64,000 nucleotides of DNA from Streptomyces mangrovisoli (GCF_000974985.2 NZ_LAVA02000010.1:62001-126000); one strand, 5' to 3'. Counted from the stretch's first letter, positions 9,204 to 20,260 are shown. Translations and numbers: made by a program. The notes: generated by a model from the sequence alone, not told the origin.

Positions 9204-10196
9204 TCACGCGCTCACCGGCTCCGGCTCCTCGGCCCGGGCCGGTCCGGGGTCGGCCGGGCGCCGGGCGCGGGCCTCCAGCCAGAGGGAGAGGCCGAGCACG
9301 AGCACCCCGAGGACGAGGGAGCCCCAGGGCAGGTACGACGTCATCAGCAGGACCAGGGTGCGGTTGTGCTTGACGAGGGCCACGGTGTGGCGGACGTAGT
9401 CCTCGCGCATCTTCACGTCCCCGGCGAAGGCCGTCACCTTGGCGCGGCCGCCGAGGAGGGTGCCGCCGCGCAGCTCCTCCTTGTGGATCTCCTCGCCGTA
9501 GACGGGCGCGCCGGTGACGGGTTCGACCCAGAACTTGCGGACGGTGGTGTACCAGCGGGTGGTGCCGGTCTTCGCGACGGACTCCGCGGTGATGCCCTGG
9601 ACCGGCATCTTCTTCGGGAACGCGACCTTGGTCCAGGGGATGGTCTGCTCGAAGTAGTAGACCTTCACGCCGCGGAAGGTGCGGGTGCCCTTGTAGTGGA
9701 TCGGGTTGGTCGTGCGGGTCTGCGCGTCGAAGTACTCGTAGTCCCGCTTCTCGGTCAGGAAGGGCCACTTGAACTCGATGCCGGTGCGCGACACCGGGTC
9801 GCCGTCGACCATCTCCCCGGTGGCGTGGACGGGTTCCTGGCTGTGGGCGTCGAAGATGTAGCGCTCGGGGATCTCGGAGACCATCTTGCCGTCGGGGCCC
9901 TGGACATAGGAGAGGCCGTCCCAGACGACGACGTCGCGGCCCGCGGTCCGCTCGATGCGCCGCGCGGCGGCGACATCGCCCTTGAGGGTCTGCACGATGG
10001 TGACCTTGGAGACCTTGCGGGCCTTCATGGTGCCGTAGTCGAGGAGGGTGGCGCCCTTGGCCTCCAGCACCATGTCCTGGTACTGGTTCGCGGGGATCTT
10101 GGCCAGGCGCGGGAAGGCGTACCAGCGCAGCAGCGGGGCCAGCGCCGTGAGGAACACGGCGAGGGCGAGCAGGATCAGACTGGCCTTGCGGCGCAT
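9204..10196 (-). CDS. DUF3068 domain membrane protein (PorA-family-like)
   Basis: The 330-residue protein has an N-terminal membrane anchor (about residues 6-25, SLILLALAVFLTALAPLL). A long extracytoplasmic beta-rich region follows, and a second membrane segment near the end (about residues 285-310, YLPWGSLVLGVLVLGLSLWL). That two-anchor plan and the YFEQTIPWTKV / ARTFRGV-type core match the actinobacterial DUF3068 family. Some databases label the family porin PorA-like; a pore function here is not shown. The ATG at 10196 follows GGCAGGGAGGCCGAG, a good ribosome binding site. It is downstream of, and probably co-transcribed with, the small gene at 10218-10352 (21 bp gap). Confidence 0.85.
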   Translation of the reverse strand: MRRKASLILLALAVFLTALAPLLRWYAFPRLAKIPANQYQDMVLEAKGATLLDYGTMKARKVSKVTIVQTLKGDVAAARRIERTAGRDVVVWDGLSYVQGPDGKMVSEIPERYIFDAHSQEPVHATGEMVDGDPVSRTGIEFKWPFLTEKRDYEYFDAQTRTTNPIHYKGTRTFRGVKVYYFEQTIPWTKVAFPKKMPVQGITAESVAKTGTTRWYTTVRKFWVEPVTGAPVYGEEIHKEELRGGTLLGGRAKVTAFAGDVKMREDYVRHTVALVKHNRTLVLLMTSYLPWGSLVLGVLVLGLSLWLEARARRPADPGPARAEEPEPVSA

Positions 10197-10217
10197 CTCG
10201 GCCTCCCTGCCGGGTGG

Positions 10218-10352
10218 TTACGGGTGCGCGGGCACCGTGGTCAGCAGCGGCTTCGGGGACGTACCGCCGTCGGACGTGCCCAGCGTGGTGATGGTGAGGA
10301 CCAGGGCGAACGCGACGGCGAGACCGGCCGCGGCCGCGATCAGGGCGCGCAT
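10218..10352 (-). CDS. SPW_0924 family small membrane peptide
   Basis: This is a 44-residue peptide, MRALIAAAAGLAVAFAL followed by a short polar tail ending KPLLTTVPAHP. The first 24 residues form one membrane segment or an uncleaved signal anchor. It corresponds to the small streptomycete family catalogued as SPW_0924, of unknown function. The ATG at 10352 is preceded by GGGAGG with a 5-6 base gap; longer frames lack one. Only 21 bp separate it from the DUF3068 gene downstream, so the two are probably one operon and may act together at the membrane. Confidence 0.75.
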   Translation of the reverse strand: MRALIAAAAGLAVAFALVLTITTLGTSDGGTSPKPLLTTVPAHP

Positions 10353-10460
10353 ACGGCCTCCCGCGCACGGAACTGATACAGCGTCAGGTCGGGCACCGTA
10401 GCAACGGGCGGCCGAGATGAGAACACGTTTCACAGGCCCGTCTCGACCGGGCCGCCCGCC

Positions 10461-10600
10461 ACGCGCGAAGGGCACCGCACGCTACGCGCGAAGGGCACCG
10501 CACGCTACGCGCGAAGGGCACCGCACGGCACACGCGAGGGGCCCCGCACAGCGCACGGCGAAGGGCGCCACCCGGCACACGCGAGGGGCACCGCACCGCC
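10461..10600. repeat. 23-bp degenerate tandem repeat, about 6 copies
   Basis: Unit acgcgcgaagggcaccgcac plus three bases is repeated at 10461, 10484 and 10507 almost perfectly. About three more diverged copies run up to 10600 (acacgcgaggggcaccgcac form). The array fills the gap between the lytic transglycosylase stop and the SPW_0924 gene. No CRISPR-like spacers are present, because the copies abut. The rest of 10353-10648 holds nothing I recognise. Confidence 0.8.
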
Positions 10601-10648
10601 GAAGCGGGGGCGCCCCTCACCTGTTCGTTCCGACCGGTCCCGGCCCGC

Positions 10649-12400
10649 CTACGCGCTCGGGCTCGGCGACGGCGAGGCCGACGCGTCGGTGCCGTCCGCC
10701 GAACCCGCATCCGAACCGGCGTCCGCCGCGGTCACCGTCAGCTCGACCGTGAGGGTCGCGCCGCCGGTGGTGGTGATGCGCAGCAGGAAGGTCCCGGTGG
10801 TGTCGTCCGCGTACAGCTGAGGCAGCTTCAGCAGGCCGTCGGCGTCCGTCACGAGGTCCGTGAGGGTGCGTACGGCCTTGCCGTCGGCGTCCTTGAAGTA
10901 GGGGCCCTTGTCGTTCTCGGTGGTGTCGTCCGCGGACGTGATCAGGGTCGCGGTGGCGGCGACCTTGCCGGCGACGGCGCCCTTGTAGGTGGCCTTCACC
11001 TCGACCTGGTCGGCGAACTCGCCGCCCGCGACGCACGTGAACTTCGTGTCGGCGGTGGTGGCGAGGGTGTCGGCGGCGCGCGCGGTCACCGTGGCGGTGT
11101 AGTCGAGGCCCGGGAGCGTACGGCCGACGACGACCGCGCGGACGGTGAAGTCGCCGGTCTTCTCGCCCGCCTGGAGTGCGGGCGCCACGGCCACGCCGGA
11201 CTTGTCGGTCTGCACGGTGGCGACGGTCTCGCCGCCGGTGAAGGTCGCGTCGGTGTCGCCGATGATCGTGAACCGGACCCGCACCGTGCCGACGCCCTTG
11301 TCCGCCGCGGTCTCGGCGCGGGTGCCGATCTTCTCGGTGAACGCGTCGCCCGCCGTCGCGGTGAGCTTGGCGGTGTCGGCGTCCGCGAGATGGTCCACCG
11401 TCTCGGTGGGCGTGGGCGGCGTGGGGGTCGGGCTGCTCGGCGAGGAGGGCGTCGCCGGGGTGCTCGGTGTCGACGGGGCCGAGGGACTCGACGGCGTGGA
11501 CGGCGACGGGCTCGACCCGGCGGGCTCGCTCGGGGACGCGCTCGACCCGGAGTCGTCGCTGCCGCCGTCGCTGCGGCCGGAGGGCAGGGTGCCGGTGCCG
11601 TCGGGGACCGAGTGGGTGCCCTTGCGGTAGTACTCCAGCCACGACAGGACGGTGTTCAGGTACGCCGTCGAGTTGTTGTAGCTGAGGATCGCGCTGTGCA
11701 GGCCGGACGCGGTGGAGAGGTCCCAGCCGTTGCGGCACAGGTAGTGGCCGGCCGCGAGGGCGGCGTCGTAGACGTTGTTGGGGTCCTTCTTGCCGTCACC
11801 GTTGCCGTCACGGCCCGCCCAGGCCCAGGTCGACGGGATGAACTGCATCGGGCCGACCGCGCGGTCGTACGTGGAGTCCCCGTCGTACGCGCCGTTGTCG
11901 GTGTCCGTGATGCTGGCGAAGCCGTTGCCGTTCAGGACCGGGCCCAGGATGGGGCTGAGGGTGGTGCCGTCGGCGGAGACGCGGCCGCCGCGGGCCTGGC
12001 CGGACTCCACCTTGCCGATGGCGGCGAGGAGTTGCCAGGGCAGGTTGCAGCCCGGCTTGGACCCGCTCAGCTCGTCGGCGGCCTTCTTGTAGGCGTCGAG
12101 AACGGTCGCGGGGATGCCCGCCTCGGCGGCTCCCGTGACGACGGGGGTGCCGCCGGCGGAGGGGGTCGCGGACGGGCTCGGGTCGGGGCTGTCGAGCGGC
12201 GGGAGGTCCGTGTAGTACGGCGAGTCGCCGGTGGCGCTGCCGTCGTTCTCCGGCGTGGCCTGACCGGCGGTGGCCTGTCTCGGGTGCTCCTCGGACGCCA
12301 CCCCCGGCGCCTGGGACGCCGACAGCGCGGCGACCGCCGCCGCTGCCACGGCGGTGGTCGCCGCTCCCTTGCGCAGCCTCCTGCCGAAATGCGCCGCCAT
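10649..12400 (-). CDS. Secreted lytic murein transglycosylase with Ig-like/adhesion tail
   Basis: This is a 583-residue exported protein predicted to cleave the glycan of peptidoglycan. Residues 1-36 form a signal peptide (RRLRKG, then an Ala-rich hydrophobic stretch ending about SQAPGVAS). After a Ser/Pro linker, residues 95-260 are an SLT domain: LLAAIGKVESGQ holds the catalytic Glu132, with GPMQFIPSTW and the NVYDAALAAGHYLC motif. A second Ser/Pro/Thr-rich spacer (about 275-335) leads to two beta-rich repeats of roughly 100 residues that begin with TAGDAF / VAGGEF segments. These may bind wall or surface polymers (inference). The protein ends SASPSPSPSA. The ATG at 12400 follows GGGAGGGG. 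It is divergent from DUF4184. Confidence 0.88.
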   Translation of the reverse strand: MAAHFGRRLRKGAATTAVAAAAVAALSASQAPGVASEEHPRQATAGQATPENDGSATGDSPYYTDLPPLDSPDPSPSATPSAGGTPVVTGAAEAGIPATVLDAYKKAADELSGSKPGCNLPWQLLAAIGKVESGQARGGRVSADGTTLSPILGPVLNGNGFASITDTDNGAYDGDSTYDRAVGPMQFIPSTWAWAGRDGNGDGKKDPNNVYDAALAAGHYLCRNGWDLSTASGLHSAILSYNNSTAYLNTVLSWLEYYRKGTHSVPDGTGTLPSGRSDGGSDDSGSSASPSEPAGSSPSPSTPSSPSAPSTPSTPATPSSPSSPTPTPPTPTETVDHLADADTAKLTATAGDAFTEKIGTRAETAADKGVGTVRVRFTIIGDTDATFTGGETVATVQTDKSGVAVAPALQAGEKTGDFTVRAVVVGRTLPGLDYTATVTARAADTLATTADTKFTCVAGGEFADQVEVKATYKGAVAGKVAATATLITSADDTTENDKGPYFKDADGKAVRTLTDLVTDADGLLKLPQLYADDTTGTFLLRITTTGGATLTVELTVTAADAGSDAGSADGTDASASPSPSPSA

Positions 12401-12782
12401 AGAGTGAACCCCTCCCATGGGCGCCGAGCGCCCTCGTCTGCGTCTGTCCGCGGTATGCGGCTTCCGTCGTACGGTCACGACCGCGCCGTACGCGTTGACC
12501 GCTCGCACTGTTGTGACGATCGACCTGTGGCTCTGGTTGCCCCCGTGACGGTGACCGATTCCTGGTGACGCCGTTCTGTCCTGTAGCCGCACCGTGCGTT
12601 CCCGGACGGCAACCCAGGTGACCCTACGACAACTTGTTTGGCATGGGCACCCGTTGCTGCCCGGTTTTCACCAGTTGGCCATACGGTGTTGTCCGACCAG
12701 GGCGTATCGCTTTCTGCCGCATACTGAACGGGCCTGATCACCGGACCGAAAGCCGGTCCGACGACCCGCGCGGGGGTACGAC
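12401..12782. other. Divergent promoter region with possible structured leader
   Basis: There is no gene here. On the minus strand, reading towards the transglycosylase, CTGGGTTGCC (12608-12617) can pair with GGCAACCAG (12533-12541) across about 65 bases. Inside the loop is a self-complementary ggtgacg/cgtcacc element. A folded 5' leader is therefore possible. I compared it with the c-di-AMP (ydaO) riboswitch often found before such genes and did not see its conserved blocks. Confidence 0.35.
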
Positions 12783-13715
12783 GTGCCGTTCACTTTGAGC
12801 CATGCCGCGGCCGTGCTGCCGGCGATCCGCCGGGACGGTTCCGGCAGGGGCGGCCTGGTGCCGGCGGTGCTCGTCGCGGGTTCCTTCGCGCCGGACATGC
12901 CCTATTACGCGGCGAGCGTGCTGTCCGGGGGAATGCGGTTCGGCGCCGTCACGCACTCGCTTTTGGGCGTGTTCACCGTGGACGTGCTCATCGCGGGGGC
13001 GTCGGTGGGTTCGTGGCTGGTGCTGCGCGAGCCGCTGGTCGCGCTGCTGCCGCGGGCCCGGCAGGGGCGGCCGGCGCGACTGCTGCGCTGCGGGGCGCCC
13101 CGGTCCCGCCCGTCGGCCGCGCTGGTGGGGCGGTGGTACGGCTCGGCGGTGCTCGGCGCGCTCACCCACGTGGCGTGGGACGCGTTCACGCATCACGACC
13201 GCTGGGGAATGCGGCTGGTTCCCGCCCTCGGCCGGTCGTTCGGCGGCTCTCCGCTGTACTCCTGGCTGCAGTACGGCAGTTCGCTGGCCGGCGCGGCCGT
13301 GATCGCCGCATGGTCGGTCTCGGCGGTGCGCCGGACGCCGGCCGCCGATCCGAGCGCCGGGCCCGGCGCCGGACCGACCGCCGAGCCGACCGCTGAGGCG
13401 ACCGGCGAACCGACCGCTGGACCGACCTCCGAACCTGCCGGTGTCGTACGGCTGTCCGCTCGGGACCGCGGGCTGGCCGCCGCGGTGATCGGGGGCTGCG
13501 CCCTGGTGGGGGCGGTGGAGCGGGCGTCCCGGTGGTGGATGTACCGGGGCACCTCGGCGACGCCCTACGAACTGATCCCCACGCTCTGCTTCGGCGCGGG
13601 CGCGGGTCTGGTGCCGGGGCTGCTGCTGTACGCGGCCGGGGTCAGGCTGTGGCGTCCGGCCCGGGACGGCGGGGCTCCGGACGCGGCCGAGCCGGAGGCG
13701 CGGACGGTGCGCTGA
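12783..13715 (+). CDS. DUF4184 family membrane protein
   Basis: This is a 310-residue integral membrane protein with about five hydrophobic segments. It opens MPFTLSHAAAVLP, the signature of the DUF4184 family, and has a histidine/aspartate cluster THVAWDAFTHHDRWG around residue 130. That cluster resembles membrane metal-dependent hydrolases, so the family is suspected, not shown, to be enzymatic. A disordered Pro/Thr/Glu/Gly spacer of about 50 residues (SAGPGAGPTAEPTAEATGE region, about 183-225) separates two membrane blocks. The GTG at 12783 is used; the sequence before the His motif fits no longer start. Its last 74 bp overlap the oppositely oriented gene at 13642-14082. Confidence 0.85.
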   Translation: MPFTLSHAAAVLPAIRRDGSGRGGLVPAVLVAGSFAPDMPYYAASVLSGGMRFGAVTHSLLGVFTVDVLIAGASVGSWLVLREPLVALLPRARQGRPARLLRCGAPRSRPSAALVGRWYGSAVLGALTHVAWDAFTHHDRWGMRLVPALGRSFGGSPLYSWLQYGSSLAGAAVIAAWSVSAVRRTPAADPSAGPGAGPTAEPTAEATGEPTAGPTSEPAGVVRLSARDRGLAAAVIGGCALVGAVERASRWWMYRGTSATPYELIPTLCFGAGAGLVPGLLLYAAGVRLWRPARDGGAPDAAEPEARTVR

Positions 13716-14082
13716 ACAGCGGGCGCACGTTCGGCGGGAGCGGCACCGGCGCCGGGGTGGCCCGCGCGTTGGTCAGGGCCGCCACGAACACGGTCAGCAC
13801 CCGCACCGGGCGGGGTCTGGGGAGCCAGGAGACCGCCCGGGCGAGGGCGCCGCGGCCCCGGTCGCCCCACCCGTCGGGGAGCCGCCGCGCGAGCAGGCAC
13901 CGGCCGCCGGCCACGACATGGCGCAGCGTGGTGCGGAGCGTGACCCGCAGGTCGGCCGGGATGCGTGCGGAGCTCGCGCGAGCCGAGAACGCCGGCACCG
14001 ACACGGCCGGTACGCCGCCTGCCGCCGCCCTCCCCCGCACCTGAGCGCCCGGACCTCGGCGATGAAGCGTACGTATACCCAT
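13642..14082 (-). CDS. Conserved streptomycete hypothetical protein
   Basis: This is a 146-residue Arg/Ala/Pro-rich protein that I do not recognise as any enzyme. The opening MGIRTLHRRG, the middle ASSARIPADLRVTLR and the later WLPRPRPVRVLTVFVAAL recall, from memory, a small family restricted to streptomycetes. The ATG at 14082 is preceded by GAGG with an 8-base gap. It has no signal peptide; one weakly hydrophobic stretch lies near residue 105. It overlaps the 3' end of the DUF4184 gene by 74 bp, tail to tail, which is unusual. If it is not translated, the region is simply the convergent trailer of that gene. Confidence 0.5.
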   Translation of the reverse strand: MGIRTLHRRGPGAQVRGRAAAGGVPAVSVPAFSARASSARIPADLRVTLRTTLRHVVAGGRCLLARRLPDGWGDRGRGALARAVSWLPRPRPVRVLTVFVAALTNARATPAPVPLPPNVRPLFSAPSAPPARPRPEPRRPGPDATA

Positions 14083-14170
14083 GCCCGCATCCTCGGCCCC
14101 CGGCCCCTCGGACGCCCTTCCCGTGGGCCACCCGGGTGACGGGACGCGTCCTGCGGGGGCTGCCCCTTCG

Positions 14171-14278
14171 GGGGCGCGGGGAACTGCGCGATCAGCCACG
14201 ACGCGCCCGCACGGGGACACCATGCCGAATCCGCGACTGCGGCCCGGTGGGGCCTGATCGCGCAGTTCCCCGCGCCCC
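14171..14278. repeat. Recurrent inverted repeat (24-bp arms), copy 1
   Basis: Perfect 24-bp arms lie at 14171-14194 and 14255-14278, containing gcgcggggaactgcgcga and its complement. They are separated by 60 bases that include cacgacgcgcccgcac. The same arm recurs at 17133-17181, 17236-17257 and 38901-38955. It sits just past the polA stop and may act as a terminator or REP-like element. Confidence 0.85.
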
Positions 14279-14295
14279 TGGGCGGGCGCAGGGCG

Positions 14296-17022
14296 TCAGT
14301 GGGCCGCCGACTCCCAGTCGTGGCCCACGCCCACCGACACGTCCAGCGGAGCGTGCAGGCTGACCGCGTTGGTCATTTCCCGGCGGACGATCTCCTCCGC
14401 GGCCTCGGCTTCGCCGGGGGCGATCTCCAGGACGATTTCGTCGTGGACCTGGAGCAGCATCCGGGAGGTGAGACCGGCCTCGCGCAGGGCGTCGTCCACC
14501 TTCAGCATGGCGATCTTGACGATGTCGGCCGCCGTGCCCTGGATGGGCGCGTTGAGCGCCATCCGCTCGGCGGCCTCGCGGCGCTGGCGGTTGTCGCTGT
14601 TGAGATCGGGGAGATAGCGGCGCCGCCCGAACAGCGTCGCCGTGTACCCCGTCGCCCGCGCCTCGTCCACGGCCCGGCGCAGATAGTCCCGCACCCCGCC
14701 GAACCGCTCGAAGTAGGCGTCCATCAGGGCGCGTGCCTCGCCCGCCTCGATGTTCAGCTGCTGGGAGAGGCCGAAGGCCGACAGCCCGTACGCGAGGCCG
14801 TACGACATCGCCTTGATCTTGCGGCGCATCTCCGCGTCGACCTGCGTGGGCTCGACGCCGAACACCTGGGAGGCCGCGGTGGTGTGCAGGTCCTCGCCTG
14901 AGGTGAACGCCCGGATCAGGCCCTCGTCCTCGGAGAGGTGGGCCATCACGCGCAGCTCGATCTGGCTGTAGTCCGCCGTCATCAGGGACTCGAAGCCCTC
15001 GCCGACGACGAACCCGCGGCGGATGGCGCGGCCCTCGTCGGTGCGGACCGGGATGTTCTGGAGGTTCGGGTCCGTGGAGGAGAGACGGCCGGTCGCGGCC
15101 ACCGTCTGGTTGAAGGTGGTGTGGATGCGGCCGTCCGACGCGATCGTCTTGATCAGGCCCTCGACGGTGACGCGCAGCTTCGCCTGTTCCCGGTGGCGCA
15201 GCATGATCACCGGCAGCTCGTTGTCCGTCTGCCCGGCGAGCCACGCGAGGGCGTCGGCGTCGGTGGTGTAGCCCGTCTTGGTCTTCTTCGTCCTCGGCAG
15301 GCCCAGTTCGCCGAAGAGGACCTCCTGGAGCTGCTTGGGCGAGCCCAGGTTGAACTCGTGGCCCGCCGCCGCGTGCGCCTCCTTCACCGCCTGCTGCACG
15401 GCGCCCGCGAACATCTGCTCCATGGCCTCCAGATGGGCCCGGTCGGCCGCGATGCCGTGGCGCTCCATGCGGGCCAGCAGGGTGGAGGTGGGCAGTTCCA
15501 TGTCGCGCAGCAGGTCGGCCGCGCCAACCTCCGCCAGGCGGCCGGCGAAGGCCTCGCCGAGGTCCAGGACCGCGCGGGCCTGGATCATCAGCGACTCCGC
15601 CTCGGCGCCCTCGTCGGCGCCGAACGCCAGCTGGCCGTCGGCGGCCGCGGCGGGGGCCAGCTCCCGGCCGAGGTACTCCAGGGAGAGCGCGTCCAGGTCG
15701 AAGGTGCGCCGGCCGGGCTTGACCAGGTAGGCGGCGAGCGCGGTGTCCATGCCGACGCCCGCGACGGACCAGCCGTGCTCGGCGAAGACCCGCATCGCGC
15801 CCTTGGCGTTGTGCAGGACCTTGGGGCGGTCCTCGGCCGCGAGCCAGGCCGCCCAGGCGTTCTCGTCGGCCTCGTCCAGTTCGGACGGGTCGAACCAGGC
15901 GGCCGCTCCGTCCGGCGCGGCGAGCGCGACCTCGGCGACCGAACCGGTGCCCAGCGCCCAGGTGTCGACGGTGGCGACGCCGAGCACCTCGCCGCCGTGC
16001 TCGGCGAGCCAGCCAGTCAGCTCGCCCGTGGCGAGGACCGTGCCGTCCACCTCGACGCCCTCCGCGACGACCTGCGTGGCCTCGGCCTCCTCGGAGCCCG
16101 GGTCGACGGCGAGCAGCCGCTCCCGCAGCGAGGGGTTGCGGATCTCCAGGGTGTCGAGGACGAACGCGACGGCCTTGCGGTCGTAGGGCGCGCGCTCCAG
16201 GTCGACGACGGTCTTCGGCAGCTCGACGGTGCGGACCATCTCGGTGAGGCGGCGGTTGAGCTTGACCGCCTCCAGGTGGTCGCGCAGGTTCTGCCCGGCC
16301 TTGCCCTTGACCTCCTCGACCCGCTCGACCAGCTCCGCGAAGGAGCCGAACTGGTTGATCCACTTCGCGGCGGTCTTCTCGCCGACGCCGGGGATGCCGG
16401 GCAGGTTGTCGGACGGGTCGCCGCGCAGCGCCGCGAAGTCGGGGTACTGGGCGGGCGTCAGGCCGTACTTCTCGACGACCTTCTCCGGGGTGAAGCGGGT
16501 CAGCTCCGAGACGCCCTTGGTGGGGTAGAGCACGGTGGTGCTGTCGGTGACCAGCTGGAAGGAGTCGCGGTCGCCGGTGACGATGAGCACCTCGAAGCCC
16601 TCGGCCTCGGCCTGGGTGGCGAGCGTGGCGATGACGTCGTCGGCCTCGAAGCCGTCCACCGCGAACCGCGACACGTGCATCGCGTCGAGCAGCTCGCCGA
16701 TCAGCTCGACCTGGCCCTTGAACTCGTCGGGGGTCTTGGACCGGTTCGCCTTGTACTCGGTGAACTCCTCCGAGCGCCACGTCTTGCGGGAGACGTCGAA
16801 GGCCACCGCGAAGTGCGTGGGCGCCTCGTCGCGCAACGTGTTCGCCAGCATCGACGCGAAGCCGTAGATCGCGTTCGTCGGCTGGCCCTGGGCGGTCGTG
16901 AAGTTCTCCGCGGGCAGCGCGAAGAACGCGCGGTACGCCAGCGAGTGCCCGTCCATGAGCATCAGCCGGGGGCGGCCGCCGCCGGAGGTCTTGTCGGTCG
17001 TCTTCGATGCTGTGTCTGCCAC
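14296..17022 (-). CDS. polA: DNA polymerase I
   Basis: Pol I fills gaps and removes Okazaki primers. The 908-residue protein has an N-terminal 5'-3' nuclease domain (about 20-310) with LMLMDGHSLAYRAFF, FEADDVIATLA, TGDRDSFQL and the helix-hairpin-helix GIPGVGEKTAAKW. The middle domain (about 320-520) keeps the fold but lacks the paired acidic DxE of an active 3'-5' exonuclease (it reads LGVATVDTWAL), so proofreading is probably absent, as in mycobacterial PolA. The polymerase domain shows motif A DYSQIELRVMAHLS, motif B RRKIKAMSYGLAYGLS and motif C QVHDEIVLE. The GTG at 17022 (VADTASKTTDK) is chosen, with AGGA 8 bases upstream. Inverted repeats flank both ends. Confidence 0.96.
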   Translation of the reverse strand: MADTASKTTDKTSGGGRPRLMLMDGHSLAYRAFFALPAENFTTAQGQPTNAIYGFASMLANTLRDEAPTHFAVAFDVSRKTWRSEEFTEYKANRSKTPDEFKGQVELIGELLDAMHVSRFAVDGFEADDVIATLATQAEAEGFEVLIVTGDRDSFQLVTDSTTVLYPTKGVSELTRFTPEKVVEKYGLTPAQYPDFAALRGDPSDNLPGIPGVGEKTAAKWINQFGSFAELVERVEEVKGKAGQNLRDHLEAVKLNRRLTEMVRTVELPKTVVDLERAPYDRKAVAFVLDTLEIRNPSLRERLLAVDPGSEEAEATQVVAEGVEVDGTVLATGELTGWLAEHGGEVLGVATVDTWALGTGSVAEVALAAPDGAAAWFDPSELDEADENAWAAWLAAEDRPKVLHNAKGAMRVFAEHGWSVAGVGMDTALAAYLVKPGRRTFDLDALSLEYLGRELAPAAAADGQLAFGADEGAEAESLMIQARAVLDLGEAFAGRLAEVGAADLLRDMELPTSTLLARMERHGIAADRAHLEAMEQMFAGAVQQAVKEAHAAAGHEFNLGSPKQLQEVLFGELGLPRTKKTKTGYTTDADALAWLAGQTDNELPVIMLRHREQAKLRVTVEGLIKTIASDGRIHTTFNQTVAATGRLSSTDPNLQNIPVRTDEGRAIRRGFVVGEGFESLMTADYSQIELRVMAHLSEDEGLIRAFTSGEDLHTTAASQVFGVEPTQVDAEMRRKIKAMSYGLAYGLSAFGLSQQLNIEAGEARALMDAYFERFGGVRDYLRRAVDEARATGYTATLFGRRRYLPDLNSDNRQRREAAERMALNAPIQGTAADIVKIAMLKVDDALREAGLTSRMLLQVHDEIVLEIAPGEAEAAEEIVRREMTNAVSLHAPLDVSVGVGHDWESAAH

Positions 17023-17132
17023 GCCCCCGATCCTGCCACGCCCCACTGACAGTCGTGCCCACGCACGCCCCGGCGGGAGCTCCTCGCCCGGTTCCCGCGC
17101 CCCTCCGTCACTCTGCGGCCCGGTGGGGGCGT

Positions 17133-17181
17133 CTCGCGCAGTTCCCCGCGCCCCTTCGAGGGGCGCGGGGAACTGCGCGAG
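17133..17181. repeat. Recurrent inverted repeat, copy 2 (22-bp perfect hairpin)
   Basis: The left arm 17133-17154 and right arm 17160-17181 are perfect complements around a 5-base loop (ttcga). They use the same gcgcggggaactgcgcga core as the copies at 14.2 and 38.9 kb. As RNA this would be a very stable stem-loop on either strand. Confidence 0.9.
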
Positions 17182-17235
17182 CAACCACGACGCACCCGCA
17201 CGACACCGGACACGCGCAACCCACCACCCCCTGAA

Positions 17236-17257
17236 GGGGCGCGGGGAACGGCGCGAC
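17236..17257. repeat. Recurrent inverted repeat, single diverged arm
   Basis: ggggcgcggggaacggcgcg is the right arm of the same repeat with one change (act to acg). It follows ccccctgaa, which allows only a short local hairpin. It lies 55 bp from copy 2, so it may be a decayed neighbour. Confidence 0.75.
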
Positions 17258-17438
17258 AAGCCCCCGCCGACCCGCACGATCACCCGCCGCCCCTCCCCGA
17301 CAGCCGCCCGCACGAGCCCCGCGCCGCCCCGCGCAACCATTGCTCACGCCCTCGACCGCGCCCGCCGGACTTCACTGTCGGTGTCTTATGCGAGGATCGA
17401 ACGCGTTTCGCACGGCTGCGGGTGAAGGAGAGCGCGCG

Positions 17439-19718
<2,280 letters not shown>

Positions 19719-19771
19719 GCGTTCGCTCAGAGGTAGAGAACGACGGATCGCGACGAACGGAGCCGGGCCCC

Positions 19772-20260
19772 ATGGGCGAGCAGCAGCAAGTGAAGTTCCC
19801 TCAAGAGGTTCTCGACGAGTACGCGGCGCTCGGGATCGACCTGCCCGCCCTCTTCTCCGCCGGGCACCTCGGCGCGCGGATGGGCGTGCAGATCGTGGAG
19901 GCGTCCGCGGAGCGCGTCGTCGGCACGATGCCGGTCGAGGGCAACACGCAGCCGTACGGACTGCTGCACGGCGGGGCCTCGGCGGTGCTCGCGGAGACGC
20001 TCGGCTCGGTCGGCTCCATGCTGCACGGCGGCATCGACAAGGTGGCCGTCGGCGTCGACCTCAATTGCACGCATCACCGCGGGGTGCGCTCCGGCCTGGT
20101 CACCGGCGTCGCCACGCCCGTGCACCGGGGCCGCTCCACGGCGACGTACGAGATCGTGATCACCGACGAGTCCGGCAAGCGGGTCTGCTCCGCCCGCCTC
20201 ACCTGCCTGCTGCGCGACGCGCGGCCCGGCGACGAGGCGCACGCCCGCGTGACGGACTGA
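19772..20260 (+). CDS. PaaI family hotdog-fold thioesterase
   Basis: This is a 162-residue hotdog-fold protein predicted to hydrolyse acyl-CoA thioesters. The family signature is GLLHGGASAVLAETLGSVGS (residues about 67-86). It contains the conserved HGG and the helix acidic residue Glu81, which polarises water in this family. VGVDLNCTHHRGVRSGLVTG is the following strand pair. The substrate is unknown; relatives act on phenylacetyl-CoA, hydroxybenzoyl-CoA or menaquinone precursors. The ATG at 19772 has GGAG about 9 bases upstream. It lies 53 bp after the FdhF/YdeP gene. The 191 bp beyond it hold no gene that I can support. Confidence 0.9.
   Translation: MGEQQQVKFPQEVLDEYAALGIDLPALFSAGHLGARMGVQIVEASAERVVGTMPVEGNTQPYGLLHGGASAVLAETLGSVGSMLHGGIDKVAVGVDLNCTHHRGVRSGLVTGVATPVHRGRSTATYEIVITDESGKRVCSARLTCLLRDARPGDEAHARVTD

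Larger units (their letters stand above)
17023..17438. other. polA-fdhF divergent intergenic region
   Basis: There is no gene in these 416 bp. They hold two members of the recurrent inverted-repeat family (17133-17181 and the single arm 17236-17257) and must carry the promoters of polA and the FdhF gene. I cannot place -35/-10 boxes with confidence. Confidence 0.5.

Noticed and set aside
10461..10600. CRISPR-like repeat series
   Set aside because: The 23-bp copies abut without spacers and diverge steadily; no cas gene is in the window.
12401..12782. c-di-AMP (ydaO) riboswitch before the lytic transglycosylase
   Set aside because: It would fit the gene, but none of the conserved riboswitch blocks could be found in the leader.
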